A stretch of DNA of 64,000 nucleotides from contig CAZYWJ010000002.1 of assembly GCA_964651785.1 (NCBI GenBank), forward strand, positions 1 to 64,000, in the 5' to 3' direction. A program made the position numbers and the translations under genes. A model generated the notes under the pieces. That model ran no database searches. It had not been told where the DNA came from and worked only from the letters and a program-made list of their open reading frames with translations. The DNA comes from JAKVAV01 sp964651785. GTDB lineage: Bacteria; Bacteroidota; Bacteroidia; Flavobacteriales_D; Cryomorphaceae. Position 1 is the first letter of the stretch. The number at the start of each line of letters is the position of its first letter. This document shows positions 51,288-59,160 of this stretch, in pieces.

Positions 51288-51986
51288 TTAAAAATATTCA
51301 GTTGCCACCTCATGGTAAGCCTTTCTGTAAATCTTTGGCACTTTCGCATTTTCCTTCGGATATCCTACAGGCAGCAGGAGATAGGCGCGTTCATTTTCAG
51401 GCCGCTCAAGCAATTCATGAAGAAAATTCATCTGGCCGGGTGTGTGAGTCAATGTGGCCAAACCTGCGTTTTGCAGAGCTGTAATTAAAAAGCCGGCGGC
51501 TATTCCAACACTTTCGTTCACATAATAATTCGGTGTTTGTTTACCATTCACCACCTCATAAGGCTTCTTGAAAATCACAATCAGGTAAGGAGCTTCTTCT
51601 AAAAATGGTTTGTTGTGATCCGTGCCCAATGGTTCTAAATCTTTGAGCCATTGTTCGCTCATTCTTCCTCCATAGCTTTTTCTTTCTTCTTCTTCCGCTG
51701 CTTCTCTGATTTTCTTCTTGAGCTCTGCATTTTTTATCAAACAAAAATGCCAAGGTTGTTTATTGGCTCCTGATGGGGCAGAACACGCCGTCTTTATGGC
51801 ATTCTTTATTATTTCGACAGAAACTTCTTCCGAGCTAAAATCTCTCACACTTCTCCTTCTCTCCATCCTGTATCTGAAATCTTCTGAAAGGTGGTGCATA
51901 TGATCTTCCTTAAACCTTTCAGTCTCATACTTAACGAATTTAGGCGAAGGATTGGAAGAATCTATTTTAGGTTCATTTATTGGCAT
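51288..51986 (-). CDS. nitroreductase-family protein, iodotyrosine deiodinase-like
   Basis: 232 aa. FMN-binding nitroreductase pattern RRRSVRDFS, CSAPSGANKQPWHFCLI and LTHTPGQMNFLHELL, ending YLLLPVGYPKENAKVPKIYR, which is closer to iodotyrosine deiodinases than to generic nitroreductases. The deiodinase lid residues Glu, Tyr and Lys appear conserved as EERKSYGGR and DHNKPFLEEAP. It may dehalogenate halotyrosines with FMN; this is inferred from memory of the family alignment. Confidence 0.8.
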   Translation of the reverse strand: MPINEPKIDSSNPSPKFVKYETERFKEDHMHHLSEDFRYRMERRRSVRDFSSEEVSVEIIKNAIKTACSAPSGANKQPWHFCLIKNAELKKKIREAAEEEERKSYGGRMSEQWLKDLEPLGTDHNKPFLEEAPYLIVIFKKPYEVVNGKQTPNYYVNESVGIAAGFLITALQNAGLATLTHTPGQMNFLHELLERPENERAYLLLPVGYPKENAKVPKIYRKAYHEVATEYF

Positions 51987-52018
51987 GAATTAGCTTTGAC
52001 GATTAGATAAGATTTCAA

Positions 52019-52597
52019 ATGATCAAGATAGCCATTTTCGCTTCGGGGGCAGGAACGAATGCCGCAAAAATCATCGATTATTTCCGTAGTGATGACGACA
52101 TAACCGTGGATTTAGTTATTAGTAATAAACCGGAAGCGGGAGTTTTAACCGTTGCTCAGGAAAGTTTTATTGCATCAGAAATCTTTACTCGGGAGAGTAT
52201 TAATACTGACCACTACTCCCTTCTGAACCTATTGCAGTCAAGGGATATTGACTTCATTGTCTTGGCAGGCTTTCTCTTAAAATTGCCTGAAAATATCGTG
52301 GCAGCCTATGAAGGCCGAATTCTCAATATTCATCCATCTCTTTTGCCAAAATATGGAGGTAAGGGAATGTATGGTGATAATGTGCATCGCGCTGTTTTGG
52401 AAGCTCGAGAGTCAAAATCGGGAATTACCATTCACCAAGTCAATAATGAATATGACCGTGGTGAAATCGTCTTTCAAAAAGAAATAAGCATCGACCCGAG
52501 TGAGACTCTTGAATCATTGAAAAGAAAAATTCAGGAATTGGAACACCGCTATTTTCCGAAAGTCATAGAAGCTGAAGTAAAAAAGATGCCAAGATGA
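52019..52597 (+). CDS. purN: phosphoribosylglycinamide formyltransferase
   Basis: 192 aa. IAIFASGAGTNAAKII start, VLAGFLLKLPENIV, the catalytic region ILNIHPSLLPKYGGKGMYGD and SGITIHQVNNEYDRGEIVFQ. It formylates GAR in purine synthesis using 10-formyltetrahydrofolate. Its stop overlaps the rnhA start by 4 nt. Confidence 0.95.
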   Translation: MIKIAIFASGAGTNAAKIIDYFRSDDDITVDLVISNKPEAGVLTVAQESFIASEIFTRESINTDHYSLLNLLQSRDIDFIVLAGFLLKLPENIVAAYEGRILNIHPSLLPKYGGKGMYGDNVHRAVLEARESKSGITIHQVNNEYDRGEIVFQKEISIDPSETLESLKRKIQELEHRYFPKVIEAEVKKMPR

Positions 52598-53076
52598 AGG
52601 TTGTGATATATACAGACGGGGCTTCTCGCGGCAATCCGGGACCGGGAGGTTATGGTGCCGTTTTAATTTCTGAAAAAGGACATCAGAAAAAGATTGCTGA
52701 AGGCTTTAGAAAAACAACCAACAACAGAATGGAGTTGCTCAGCGTGATTAAGGCACTCGAAGCGCTTAAAAAACCCTGTGAGGTGATCGTTTTCTCTGAC
52801 AGCAAATATGTAGTAGACGCAGTAGAAAAGGGTTGGGTGCATGCATGGCAGAAAAAGGGTTTTGCTAAAAAAAAGAATCCCGATTTATGGAAACGGTTTC
52901 TGAATGTGGCTAAAAACCACAAAATTTCATTCGAATGGGTTAAAGGTCATGCAGGAAACAAGTTCAATGAAATGTGTGACAAAATGGCTGTGGCCGCGGC
53001 TCAAAAATCAAATTTACCGCCAGACCAAGGCTACGAAAATACGACTGAAGACAATGGAATGTTTTCTACTGAGTGA
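52594..53076 (+). CDS. rnhA: ribonuclease HI
   Basis: 160 aa. Catalytic residues in YTDGASRGNPGPGGYGAVL, NRMELLSVIKAL, VFSDSKYVVDAV and VKGHAGNKFNEMCD. It degrades RNA in RNA-DNA hybrids. The 3' end overlaps the convergent PfkB gene by 11 nt. Confidence 0.95.
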   Translation: MKVVIYTDGASRGNPGPGGYGAVLISEKGHQKKIAEGFRKTTNNRMELLSVIKALEALKKPCEVIVFSDSKYVVDAVEKGWVHAWQKKGFAKKKNPDLWKRFLNVAKNHKISFEWVKGHAGNKFNEMCDKMAVAAAQKSNLPPDQGYENTTEDNGMFSTE

Positions 53077-53995
53077 GCAGAATATCAAAGTCAACTAAAT
53101 CCACGAATCGTTGAATTCGAACATCGATTTCATTTTCATCAAGAGAAAGTAGTCTTTCCGTACCGAATTCCTCAACCGTAAAACTGGCCATGGCCGATCC
53201 GAGCACCACCGCTCTTTTCATGTTTTCAAAAGATAAATCGCCTGACTGAGCCAGATATCCGATAAATCCTCCGGCAAAAGTGTCGCCTGCGCCCGTCGGG
53301 TCTTTAACCTCCTCGAGAGGTAATGCAGGAGAAAAAAACATGCTGTCTTCATTTACCAGCAAAGCACCGTTTTCTCCTTTTTTTATAACGAGATGCGATG
53401 GGCCCATCTTTAAAATTTTCTGAGCCGCCTTTACCAAAGAGTATTCTTCACTGAGCTGACGTGCCTCTTCATCATTAATAGTAAGTACATCAACTTTTGA
53501 AATCACCTCTTTCAGCTTATCCATGGCAATGTCCATCCAAAAATTCATCGTGTCCAAGACAATGAGTTTTGGTCGTTCATTTAATTGATTGATAACACTC
53601 AATTGGACGGCGGGATCCAAATTTCCCAACATCAGGTATTCGCAATTTTTATAGCTCTGGGGCAAGACGGGGTTAAAATCGGCCAATACATTCAGCTGAG
53701 TATCCAATGTATCTCGTGAGTTCATATCGTAGTGATACCTTCCGGACCAAAAAAATGATTTCTCACCTTTTTTCACTTGCAATCCTTCCTGATGGATTCC
53801 TCTTTCCTTTAATTTTTCCAAAAAGTCTTTGGGGAAATCATCTCCGATAACAGATACAAGGTTAACATCCATCCCTGTAAGATATGATGCTGCCAGACTG
53901 ATGTACGAGGCTGCACCCCCTACTATCTTGTCTGATTTTCCGAAAGGGGTGGCAATTTGGTCAAAGGCTACTGTTCCTACTACGATAAGACTCAT
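53066..53995 (-). CDS. PfkB-family carbohydrate/nucleoside kinase
   Basis: 309 aa from ATG 53995; the longer frame upstream lacks family sequence. PfkB landmarks: IVVGTVAFDQIATPFGKSDK, the glycine pair IVGGAASYIS, and the ATP/catalytic motif DPTGAGDTFAGGFIGYLA with the catalytic Asp. The substrate (sugar or nucleoside) is not determined. Confidence 0.88.
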   Translation of the reverse strand: MSLIVVGTVAFDQIATPFGKSDKIVGGAASYISLAASYLTGMDVNLVSVIGDDFPKDFLEKLKERGIHQEGLQVKKGEKSFFWSGRYHYDMNSRDTLDTQLNVLADFNPVLPQSYKNCEYLMLGNLDPAVQLSVINQLNERPKLIVLDTMNFWMDIAMDKLKEVISKVDVLTINDEEARQLSEEYSLVKAAQKILKMGPSHLVIKKGENGALLVNEDSMFFSPALPLEEVKDPTGAGDTFAGGFIGYLAQSGDLSFENMKRAVVLGSAMASFTVEEFGTERLLSLDENEIDVRIQRFVDLVDFDILLTQ

Positions 53996-54125
53996 TTTGT
54001 ACAGAAAATTTTGCGCAAAGATATTGGTAATTCCCAACTTTTGCTGTAATCTTGCACTCCGATTTTCAAAAAGCACCTGAACGAAGGTTGAGATTTCTGA
54101 ATAATCGAAGTTAAAAGATATTTAT

Positions 54126-54199
54126 TCCTCCTTAGCTCAGCTGGTTAGAGCATCTGACTGTTAATCAGAGGGTCCATGGTTCGAGTCCATGAGGGGGAG
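54126..54199 (+). tRNA. tRNA-Asn (anticodon GTT)
   Basis: A full cloverleaf can be drawn. Acceptor TCCTCCT pairs with AGGGGGA (one T-G), the D arm is GCTC/GAGC, the anticodon arm is TCTGA-CTGTTAA-TCAGA with anticodon GTT at 54160-54162, and the T arm is CATGG-TTCGAGT-CCATG. The discriminator is G and CCA is not encoded. It is followed at once by a terminator and a GIY-YIG gene. Confidence 0.95.
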
Positions 54200-54203
54200 C
54201 TTT

Positions 54204-54233
54204 AAAAGGGGTGGCACTGGCCATCCCTTTTTT
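54204..54233 (+). terminator. rho-independent terminator of tRNA-Asn
   Basis: AAAAGGGGTGGC (54204-54215) and GCCATCCCTTTT (54220-54231) form a 12-bp stem with one G-T pair and a 4-nt loop, followed by T residues. It begins 5 nt after the tRNA. An exact copy lies 383 nt downstream. Confidence 0.9.
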
Positions 54234-54237
54234 GTTT

Positions 54238-54537
54238 ATGAAATATTACGTTTACATACTGAAGTCAAAAAGTACTGACACGTTTTATATTGGTCAGTCT
54301 TCCGATATTGAACAACGAATGGATTTTCACAATTTTGGTACTGCTGATAAATTCACTCTTCGCCACAGACCTTGGGAGATTTATCTTTTAATTAATTGTT
54401 CAGACAGGACTCAAGCACGAAAAGTTGAGAACCATTTAAAGAGGATGAAGTCCAAAACATATCTAAGAAATCTGAAAAAGTTTCCTGAAATGCAAAGTAA
54501 GCTTTTACAAAAATATTCTCAAGCATCTGACTGTTAA
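54238..54537 (+). CDS. small GIY-YIG nuclease-family protein inserted at tRNA-Asn
   Basis: 99 aa: MKYYVYILKSKSTDTFYIGQ carries the YVYIL and FYIGQ forms of the GIY-YIG signature. It continues with a conserved Arg (QRMDFHN), the HRPWEIYLL motif and Glu in RKVENHLKR. It is a one-domain enzyme of the YhbQ/UPF0213 kind often seen in Bacteroidota next to RNA genes. The ATG lies directly after the first copy of a 61-nt direct repeat. Its last codons (GCA TCT GAC TGT TAA) are a copy of the tRNA anticodon arm, with the anticodon-loop TAA as stop. This suggests a homing-like element. Confidence 0.8.
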   Translation: MKYYVYILKSKSTDTFYIGQSSDIEQRMDFHNFGTADKFTLRHRPWEIYLLINCSDRTQARKVENHLKRMKSKTYLRNLKKFPEMQSKLLQKYSQASDC

Positions 54538-54541
54538 TCAG

Positions 54542-54559
54542 TCCCGATAGCTATCGGGA
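54542..54559. repeat. 18-nt perfect palindrome in the tRNA fragment copy
   Basis: TCCCGATAGCTATCGGGA reads the same on both strands. It stands in place of the variable-loop and T-stem start of the tRNA copy. The same palindrome is, from memory, scattered through Bacteroidota genomes; it may be the recognition or junction site of the unit. Confidence 0.7.
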
Positions 54560-54586
54560 TGGTTCGAGTCCATGAGGGGGAGCTTT

Positions 54587-54616
54587 AAAAGGGGTGGCAC
54601 TGGCCATCCCTTTTTT
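54587..54616 (+). terminator. duplicated rho-independent terminator after the GIY-YIG gene
   Basis: Identical in sequence to the terminator at 54204-54233. In its new place it would terminate transcription of the GIY-YIG gene. Confidence 0.85.
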
Positions 54617-54717
54617 GTTTTCAGTAAAATAATGAAGAGTTTCCAAAAGTCCGACGGAATTTTGGTGATTCCTCTATCTTTAGCCCCAAAATTTATCACA
54701 TTTCAACCCTATCATAA

Positions 54718-55557
54718 ATGGAAAAGAAACTCTTTCTGGTCCCAACGGACTTCAGTAAAGTAGGTGACTGTGCTTTAAATCATGCAGTAAGAGTTGCCGA
54801 AATAACCAAAGCCTCGATCACTCTACTTCATGTGGTGGCAAAGCAAGAAATGTTGGAGGATGCAAGAATGAAGTTGAAGTTGGCAAAAGAGCGCACGTTG
54901 GAAGAATATAATTTCGAAGTGAATACAGTAGCCCGAGTGGGTTCTATTTTTGAAGATATCGGCGATCTGGCTGAAGAACTTGAAGCTACTTTAGTAATCA
55001 TGGGTACGCACGGGTTAAGAGGTATGCAATTCATTACCGGAAGCCGTGCCTTGAAAATCGTCACCAGTGCACCTACTCCATTTATTATAGTTCAAGAGAA
55101 AGAGATTCAGGAAAACGGATACGATGATATCGTGGTACCTCTGGATTTGCATAAAGAAACCAAGCAGAAATTGTCTTTGGTGGCTGATATGGCAAAGTAT
55201 TTTGATTCACGTGTTCATATAATTGTGCCGGGGGAGTCCGATGAATTTTTGAGGAATCAAATCGCCAGGAACCTCAATTACGCGGAAAGCTTTTTTGAAC
55301 AGATGAACATCCCTTACACCTCAAGAATTGCATCCGGCAAAAAAGATTTTGACGACACCATTATTGATTATGCAGCGGAAATTGATGCGGACTTAATTTC
55401 CTTGATGAATCTTCCCGAGATAAGTCTGGCCAACTTGATCGGTGGAAATTACGTGCAGAATATCATCACCAATAAACCTCAAATCCCGGTATTAATCATG
55501 AATCCGAGAGAGGTTTCAAACATCAGTATTTTCGGTGCTTATGTCGGAGTGGGTTAG
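54718..55557 (+). CDS. universal stress protein, tandem UspA domains
   Basis: 279 aa. Two Usp domains (about 1-142 and 143-279). The first opens KKLFLVPTDFSKVGDCALNH and has the ATP-binding-like IMGTHGLRGMQFITGSRALK. The second is more divergent (DDIVVPLDLHKETKQKLSLV, then LIGGNYVQNIITN). Tandem Usp proteins respond to starvation or stress. It ends 8 nt before the convergent SpoIIE gene. Confidence 0.88.
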   Translation: MEKKLFLVPTDFSKVGDCALNHAVRVAEITKASITLLHVVAKQEMLEDARMKLKLAKERTLEEYNFEVNTVARVGSIFEDIGDLAEELEATLVIMGTHGLRGMQFITGSRALKIVTSAPTPFIIVQEKEIQENGYDDIVVPLDLHKETKQKLSLVADMAKYFDSRVHIIVPGESDEFLRNQIARNLNYAESFFEQMNIPYTSRIASGKKDFDDTIIDYAAEIDADLISLMNLPEISLANLIGGNYVQNIITNKPQIPVLIMNPREVSNISIFGAYVGVG

Positions 55558-55565
55558 CGTGAAAT

Positions 55566-57368
55566 TCAGACCTTAACCGCCATTACCAAAATATCGTCTA
55601 TTTGCTCCTGTGGAGTTTCACCTGCATGGAGCCATTGATACATGGTCTCGTCCAGCACCTTATACCGCGTCTCGGCGTTTTCTGTAGATATGGATAAGAG
55701 CAATCGGCGGAAAGGTTCATACATAAATTTTCTTCCTTGTACTCCGCCAAATTGATCTACGTATCCATCACTGAAAATGTAAATCATATCGCCTTTTCTT
55801 AAATTTATTCGATATGGAGTAAATTCTTCATGCATCGACTCTGTAGATCCTATGCTTATTTTATCTGCACGATAGATTTCAATTTTTTTGTCACGCACTA
55901 AATAAAGCGGATTATAAGCGCCGGCGTAGTCCAGCGTCATGCTTTCTCTATCCAATACACAAAGGGCTAAATCCATTCCATCACGGACTCCAAACTCTGT
56001 ATTTTGGTCTGAATTGAGTGCTTTTGATGAAAGTCGATTCAAATCGCGAAGTATGTCTGCGGGATTCAATCCCGGATTCAATCGAATTGCGCTATTCAAA
56101 GCATTATGACCCACCAAACTCATAAATGCGCCTGGCACCCCATGCCCGGTGCAGTCTACTGCTGCAAAAACTACCTTTCCGTTGTACTCATTCACAAAAT
56201 AGAAATCACCGGAAACAATATCTTTCGGCTTAAAGTATATACTACTTTCCGGCAATAAGTTTCTGACCCGCCTTTTTGACGGAAGAATATTCTCTTGTAA
56301 TCTTCGAGCATATTTGATAGAAGCCGTGATATTTTCCAGCAGTTCTTTTCGCTGTTCGTTCTGCTCTTGAATTTTATCCTTTTGCTCATTCAGGTCTCTC
56401 GTCGCTTCAGCAAGATCCTTTTTGTAATCTTCATCCCGTTTTTTCAATTCTCTTCTCATCTCCAAGAGAGCCTTTCCCAGTGTATCTTCGTTAGAAAGTG
56501 GTTCGTACTCGGTGTCGTACTTGCCATCACGTACATTGTTGGAAAATTCCGTCGTACGTTTTAGCCCTTGAACCAATTGCTCCAAGGCCAAACTCATCTC
56601 TCCTATCTCGTCTCCGGTATCTACTGTAGCTTTTTCCGGAAATTTTCCCTTCCCCAAGATCAATAAGGTTTCTCTCAGGCTTCTTACGGGAACCACAATG
56701 CTTTTTACGGTTAAATAGGCAATAATGAGCCCTACCACGAAAAGTCCGACTCCGAGAATGATCAAATACGTCTCTAACTTATTAAAGGCATCAATCATGG
56801 TTACACTATCCGTTGTAATGTTGATCCGTTGATCGGCTATTAATGAACTCAACTCATCAATCACAACCTGAGATTGTTGATCTATACTACCACCCTCTTC
56901 CACTAATTCTATCATGGCAAAACGAGCGAAAGGCATGTCATAACTTTTCATGTCGACCATGGTCCTCTGCACATTGTCATATAGTTCGAACATTTCGTCC
57001 AATTCGGAGTAAACCTTCTCCTTTTGGCGGCGTTCGCTTTCACTCCAGTGAAAACTCAATGAATCAATATTCTGCTTTACCCCGGGAATTTCATCTCTTA
57101 TGAGTTTTTTCAAAGAGATTTTTTCTTTGGTATCCTCTCTGGATTGAACCAGAGCCCACATGGAAATGAGTGTTTTCGATCGAAGGATATCACTCTTTAG
57201 TTTTTCCAAAGAAGAAACCGACGGATTGTAGATATCATTAATATTATTGTTCATCTCCCTCCCGGTAGAAAGGGTCTGATAGGTAAGAAAGGCAAGGATG
57301 AGGGTAGTCAGTATCAGCATACCAAAACCAACTCCGATTTTTCGACTAATGGTAAAGCGGAAACTCAT
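55566..57368 (-). CDS. HAMP-containing SpoIIE-type PP2C phosphatase sensor
   Basis: 600 aa. Membrane segments at about 12-32 and 197-220 bracket a four-helix periplasmic sensor region. A HAMP domain (about 215-270), a charged coiled coil (about 310-350) and a SpoIIE serine phosphatase domain follow (YFKPKDIVSGDFYFV, AAVDCTGHGVPGAFMS, IFSDGYVDQFGG; metal-binding Asp and Gly conserved). It would dephosphorylate a Ser/Thr-phosphorylated partner after a periplasmic signal. It lies 16 nt after the TPR gene and belongs to a three-gene operon with the YfiR-like gene. Confidence 0.88.
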   Translation of the reverse strand: MSFRFTISRKIGVGFGMLILTTLILAFLTYQTLSTGREMNNNINDIYNPSVSSLEKLKSDILRSKTLISMWALVQSREDTKEKISLKKLIRDEIPGVKQNIDSLSFHWSESERRQKEKVYSELDEMFELYDNVQRTMVDMKSYDMPFARFAMIELVEEGGSIDQQSQVVIDELSSLIADQRINITTDSVTMIDAFNKLETYLIILGVGLFVVGLIIAYLTVKSIVVPVRSLRETLLILGKGKFPEKATVDTGDEIGEMSLALEQLVQGLKRTTEFSNNVRDGKYDTEYEPLSNEDTLGKALLEMRRELKKRDEDYKKDLAEATRDLNEQKDKIQEQNEQRKELLENITASIKYARRLQENILPSKRRVRNLLPESSIYFKPKDIVSGDFYFVNEYNGKVVFAAVDCTGHGVPGAFMSLVGHNALNSAIRLNPGLNPADILRDLNRLSSKALNSDQNTEFGVRDGMDLALCVLDRESMTLDYAGAYNPLYLVRDKKIEIYRADKISIGSTESMHEEFTPYRINLRKGDMIYIFSDGYVDQFGGVQGRKFMYEPFRRLLLSISTENAETRYKVLDETMYQWLHAGETPQEQIDDILVMAVKV

Positions 57369-57384
57369 AAGTTTTAAGCTGATA

Positions 57385-58287
57385 CTACTTTTTTAGTCCG
57401 CTATCTTGTTTTTCGAGTATTCCTTGATAGTGCTCACTTTCTTCCTCCTTATTTAAGTTGAAGGTGATAATCTTAAGCGCTTTGATAACGTCTATTTTTG
57501 TGGAATCAATTTCATATGCCTTAAGCATGAATGGCAAAGCCATCTCAATACTTCTCATACTTTCGGACTGAATTTCGACCAAATCATAGACATCTACATA
57601 AGGCAATCGCTCCAGATTGTACGCACCCCTGTTGTAATAGGATACTCCCAGCGAAAACCAAGCTTCAAAACTATTGGGATCCAAGTCCAAAACTTTGTCC
57701 ATAAAGTCATTGGATACTTGCCAATGTTGATCATAACGTTCCCTGTTCGATTCATAAATTTTCCGATGAGCGGTAGACATGGCCAAGAAATATTCCACAT
57801 CTTTATCGGTAAGGGTCGTGTCGGGTCTCAAACTTATGACTATGTCTTTATAATTTGCGTATTGATCTTCAGCCAATGACATCCGATCGGGGTCATGAGC
57901 TTTTATCAAATCAGATGCATCATTGAAGTAAGAAATGGCTAAGTATTTCAATGCTTTTTCGTTTTGATCTTCCAGCACTCCCTTTTTATCGTATTTGCGA
58001 GAATTAATGAATGAGCTTACTGACTCACTTCTGTATTTTGAGGCAGATTCATTTTGCCTGTTCTTCACAAACAAATCCTTGTAGATGAAGCCACGAATAT
58101 GCCATACCGTTTCATCCTTGCTGCCGTTATCCAATTCCACAGCTTTGTTGATAACGGATTTGGCTTGCTCATGATCTCCGGCTAATTGAAGTTTATATGC
58201 AGTTTGAATCAATTCATTTACTGATTGCCCAAATGAAGTCATTTGGAAAGCGGAAAAGAGCAGTATTATTAAAACACGAACTATCAT
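57385..58287 (-). CDS. secreted TPR-type helical repeat protein
   Basis: 300 aa. A signal peptide (MIVRVLIILLFSAFQMTSFG, cut about 20-21) is followed by helical repeats such as AYKLQLAGDHEQAKSVINKA and VLDLDPNSFEAWFSLGVSYY that fit tetratricopeptide repeats. Probably periplasmic. It sits 1 nt after the YfiR gene and 16 nt before the SpoIIE phosphatase gene, so it may link the YfiR protein to the sensor. No known named family. Confidence 0.75.
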   Translation of the reverse strand: MIVRVLIILLFSAFQMTSFGQSVNELIQTAYKLQLAGDHEQAKSVINKAVELDNGSKDETVWHIRGFIYKDLFVKNRQNESASKYRSESVSSFINSRKYDKKGVLEDQNEKALKYLAISYFNDASDLIKAHDPDRMSLAEDQYANYKDIVISLRPDTTLTDKDVEYFLAMSTAHRKIYESNRERYDQHWQVSNDFMDKVLDLDPNSFEAWFSLGVSYYNRGAYNLERLPYVDVYDLVEIQSESMRSIEMALPFMLKAYEIDSTKIDVIKALKIITFNLNKEEESEHYQGILEKQDSGLKK

Positions 58288-58288
58288 A

Positions 58289-58813
58289 TCATTCGACCTT
58301 TCTGGCTAGACTTTTTAATGTTGCGCCGATATAAAGTGACTCGGCATTGGAGGTTTTTAAGTCAAAAAGCCAATTAGTTTCATTCCAAACAAATGCAATG
58401 GCAGATCCATCTTTTAAAGTAGATTCACCGTCGCTTACAATAAGTGTTGGCGTATTTTGAAATTTTTCTGCAATTTGAGGAAGCAAATCGAGACTCTCCT
58501 TTCCGACATAAATTATATGACAATCGCTGATTTTCAGCGTCTGAGAAAGTTTTCTGATTTCTATTTGTTGTAAACCAATTTGCTTGGAGTTATAATTCTT
58601 AACCAATTCCTGATACAGATTGTCTCCACCCATAACGGAAATCACGAAGTTTCCCGTTTTTTCACTCTCCGGCCAGTCGATGTACTTTCCGAAATTGTAT
58701 AAATAACTTGCCTTCACGAGTGCTCCCGTGTCTTTTTCATTCATCTCAGGCAACTGAGGATCCTGAAAGAAAATGGACAAGAATATTGAAAGAAACAGGG
58801 TAAATTTCTTCAT
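58289..58813 (-). CDS. YfiR-family (DUF4154) periplasmic protein
   Basis: 174 aa. Signal peptide about 1-18, then the family pattern VKASYLYNFGKYIDWPESEK, FVISVMGGDNLYQEL and ISDCHIIYVGKES, with TLIVSDGEST and the end motif IGATLKSLARKVE. In Pseudomonas YfiR represses the diguanylate cyclase YfiN from the periplasm. Here no cyclase is adjacent; a HAMP-SpoIIE phosphatase is, so it may control that sensor instead. Confidence 0.85.
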   Translation of the reverse strand: MKKFTLFLSIFLSIFFQDPQLPEMNEKDTGALVKASYLYNFGKYIDWPESEKTGNFVISVMGGDNLYQELVKNYNSKQIGLQQIEIRKLSQTLKISDCHIIYVGKESLDLLPQIAEKFQNTPTLIVSDGESTLKDGSAIAFVWNETNWLFDLKTSNAESLYIGATLKSLARKVE

Positions 58814-59160
58814 ATGGTTTCTTTGCCAAAAGAATGGCGAAGTATAGCCTTAAAAATCACGCTTAGCGAAGAGAAGTTTAAGGAGTTATTAAGTATTGAG
58901 AGTTACTTAGTGCGTTTCTACGTTAAACACACAATTTTGTTCTGATTTTTACTACTCGTTTTTTATGGACTCATCTGACAAAATTCTGTGACCGAGTATC
59001 TGTTTTATTTTTTAATAAACACTCGCCATACAAATCGGTTGCCGTAATTTATCATATCGCGTTTTGAATTACAGCAAATATAACTGAACACACAGATGAT
59101 AAAACTATCATGTACCATCATAAAAAGGACGGTTGAATAATAGCTATCTTCACCGAATTC
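58814..59160. other. 347-nt intergenic region between yfiR-like gene and rnr
   Basis: AT-rich, no supportable reading frame, RNA gene or strong hairpin. It must hold the divergent promoters; TATCTTCA near 59143 is a weak -7 candidate for rnr without a matching TTG. Confidence 0.4.

Larger units (their letters stand above)
54523..54620 (+). repeat. second copy of the tRNA-Asn 3' half and terminator
   Basis: Two blocks repeat the tRNA locus. A 19-nt block (54523-54541) equals 54150-54168 in the anticodon arm. A 61-nt block (54560-54620) equals 54177-54237, from the T arm through the acceptor 3' strand and terminator. Between them 8 nt of the original (AGGGTCCA) are replaced by an 18-nt palindrome. 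The copy lacks the tRNA 5' half, so it cannot be a tRNA. It flanks the GIY-YIG gene on its right. Confidence 0.9.

Noticed and set aside
54523..54620. A second tRNA-Asn gene
   Set aside because: Only the anticodon-arm and 3' part are present, with a palindrome in the T stem and no acceptor 5' strand or D arm; it cannot fold as a tRNA.
58289..58813. The YfiR gene as part of a c-di-GMP operon
   Set aside because: No GGDEF or EAL domain gene is present in the operon or elsewhere in the window.
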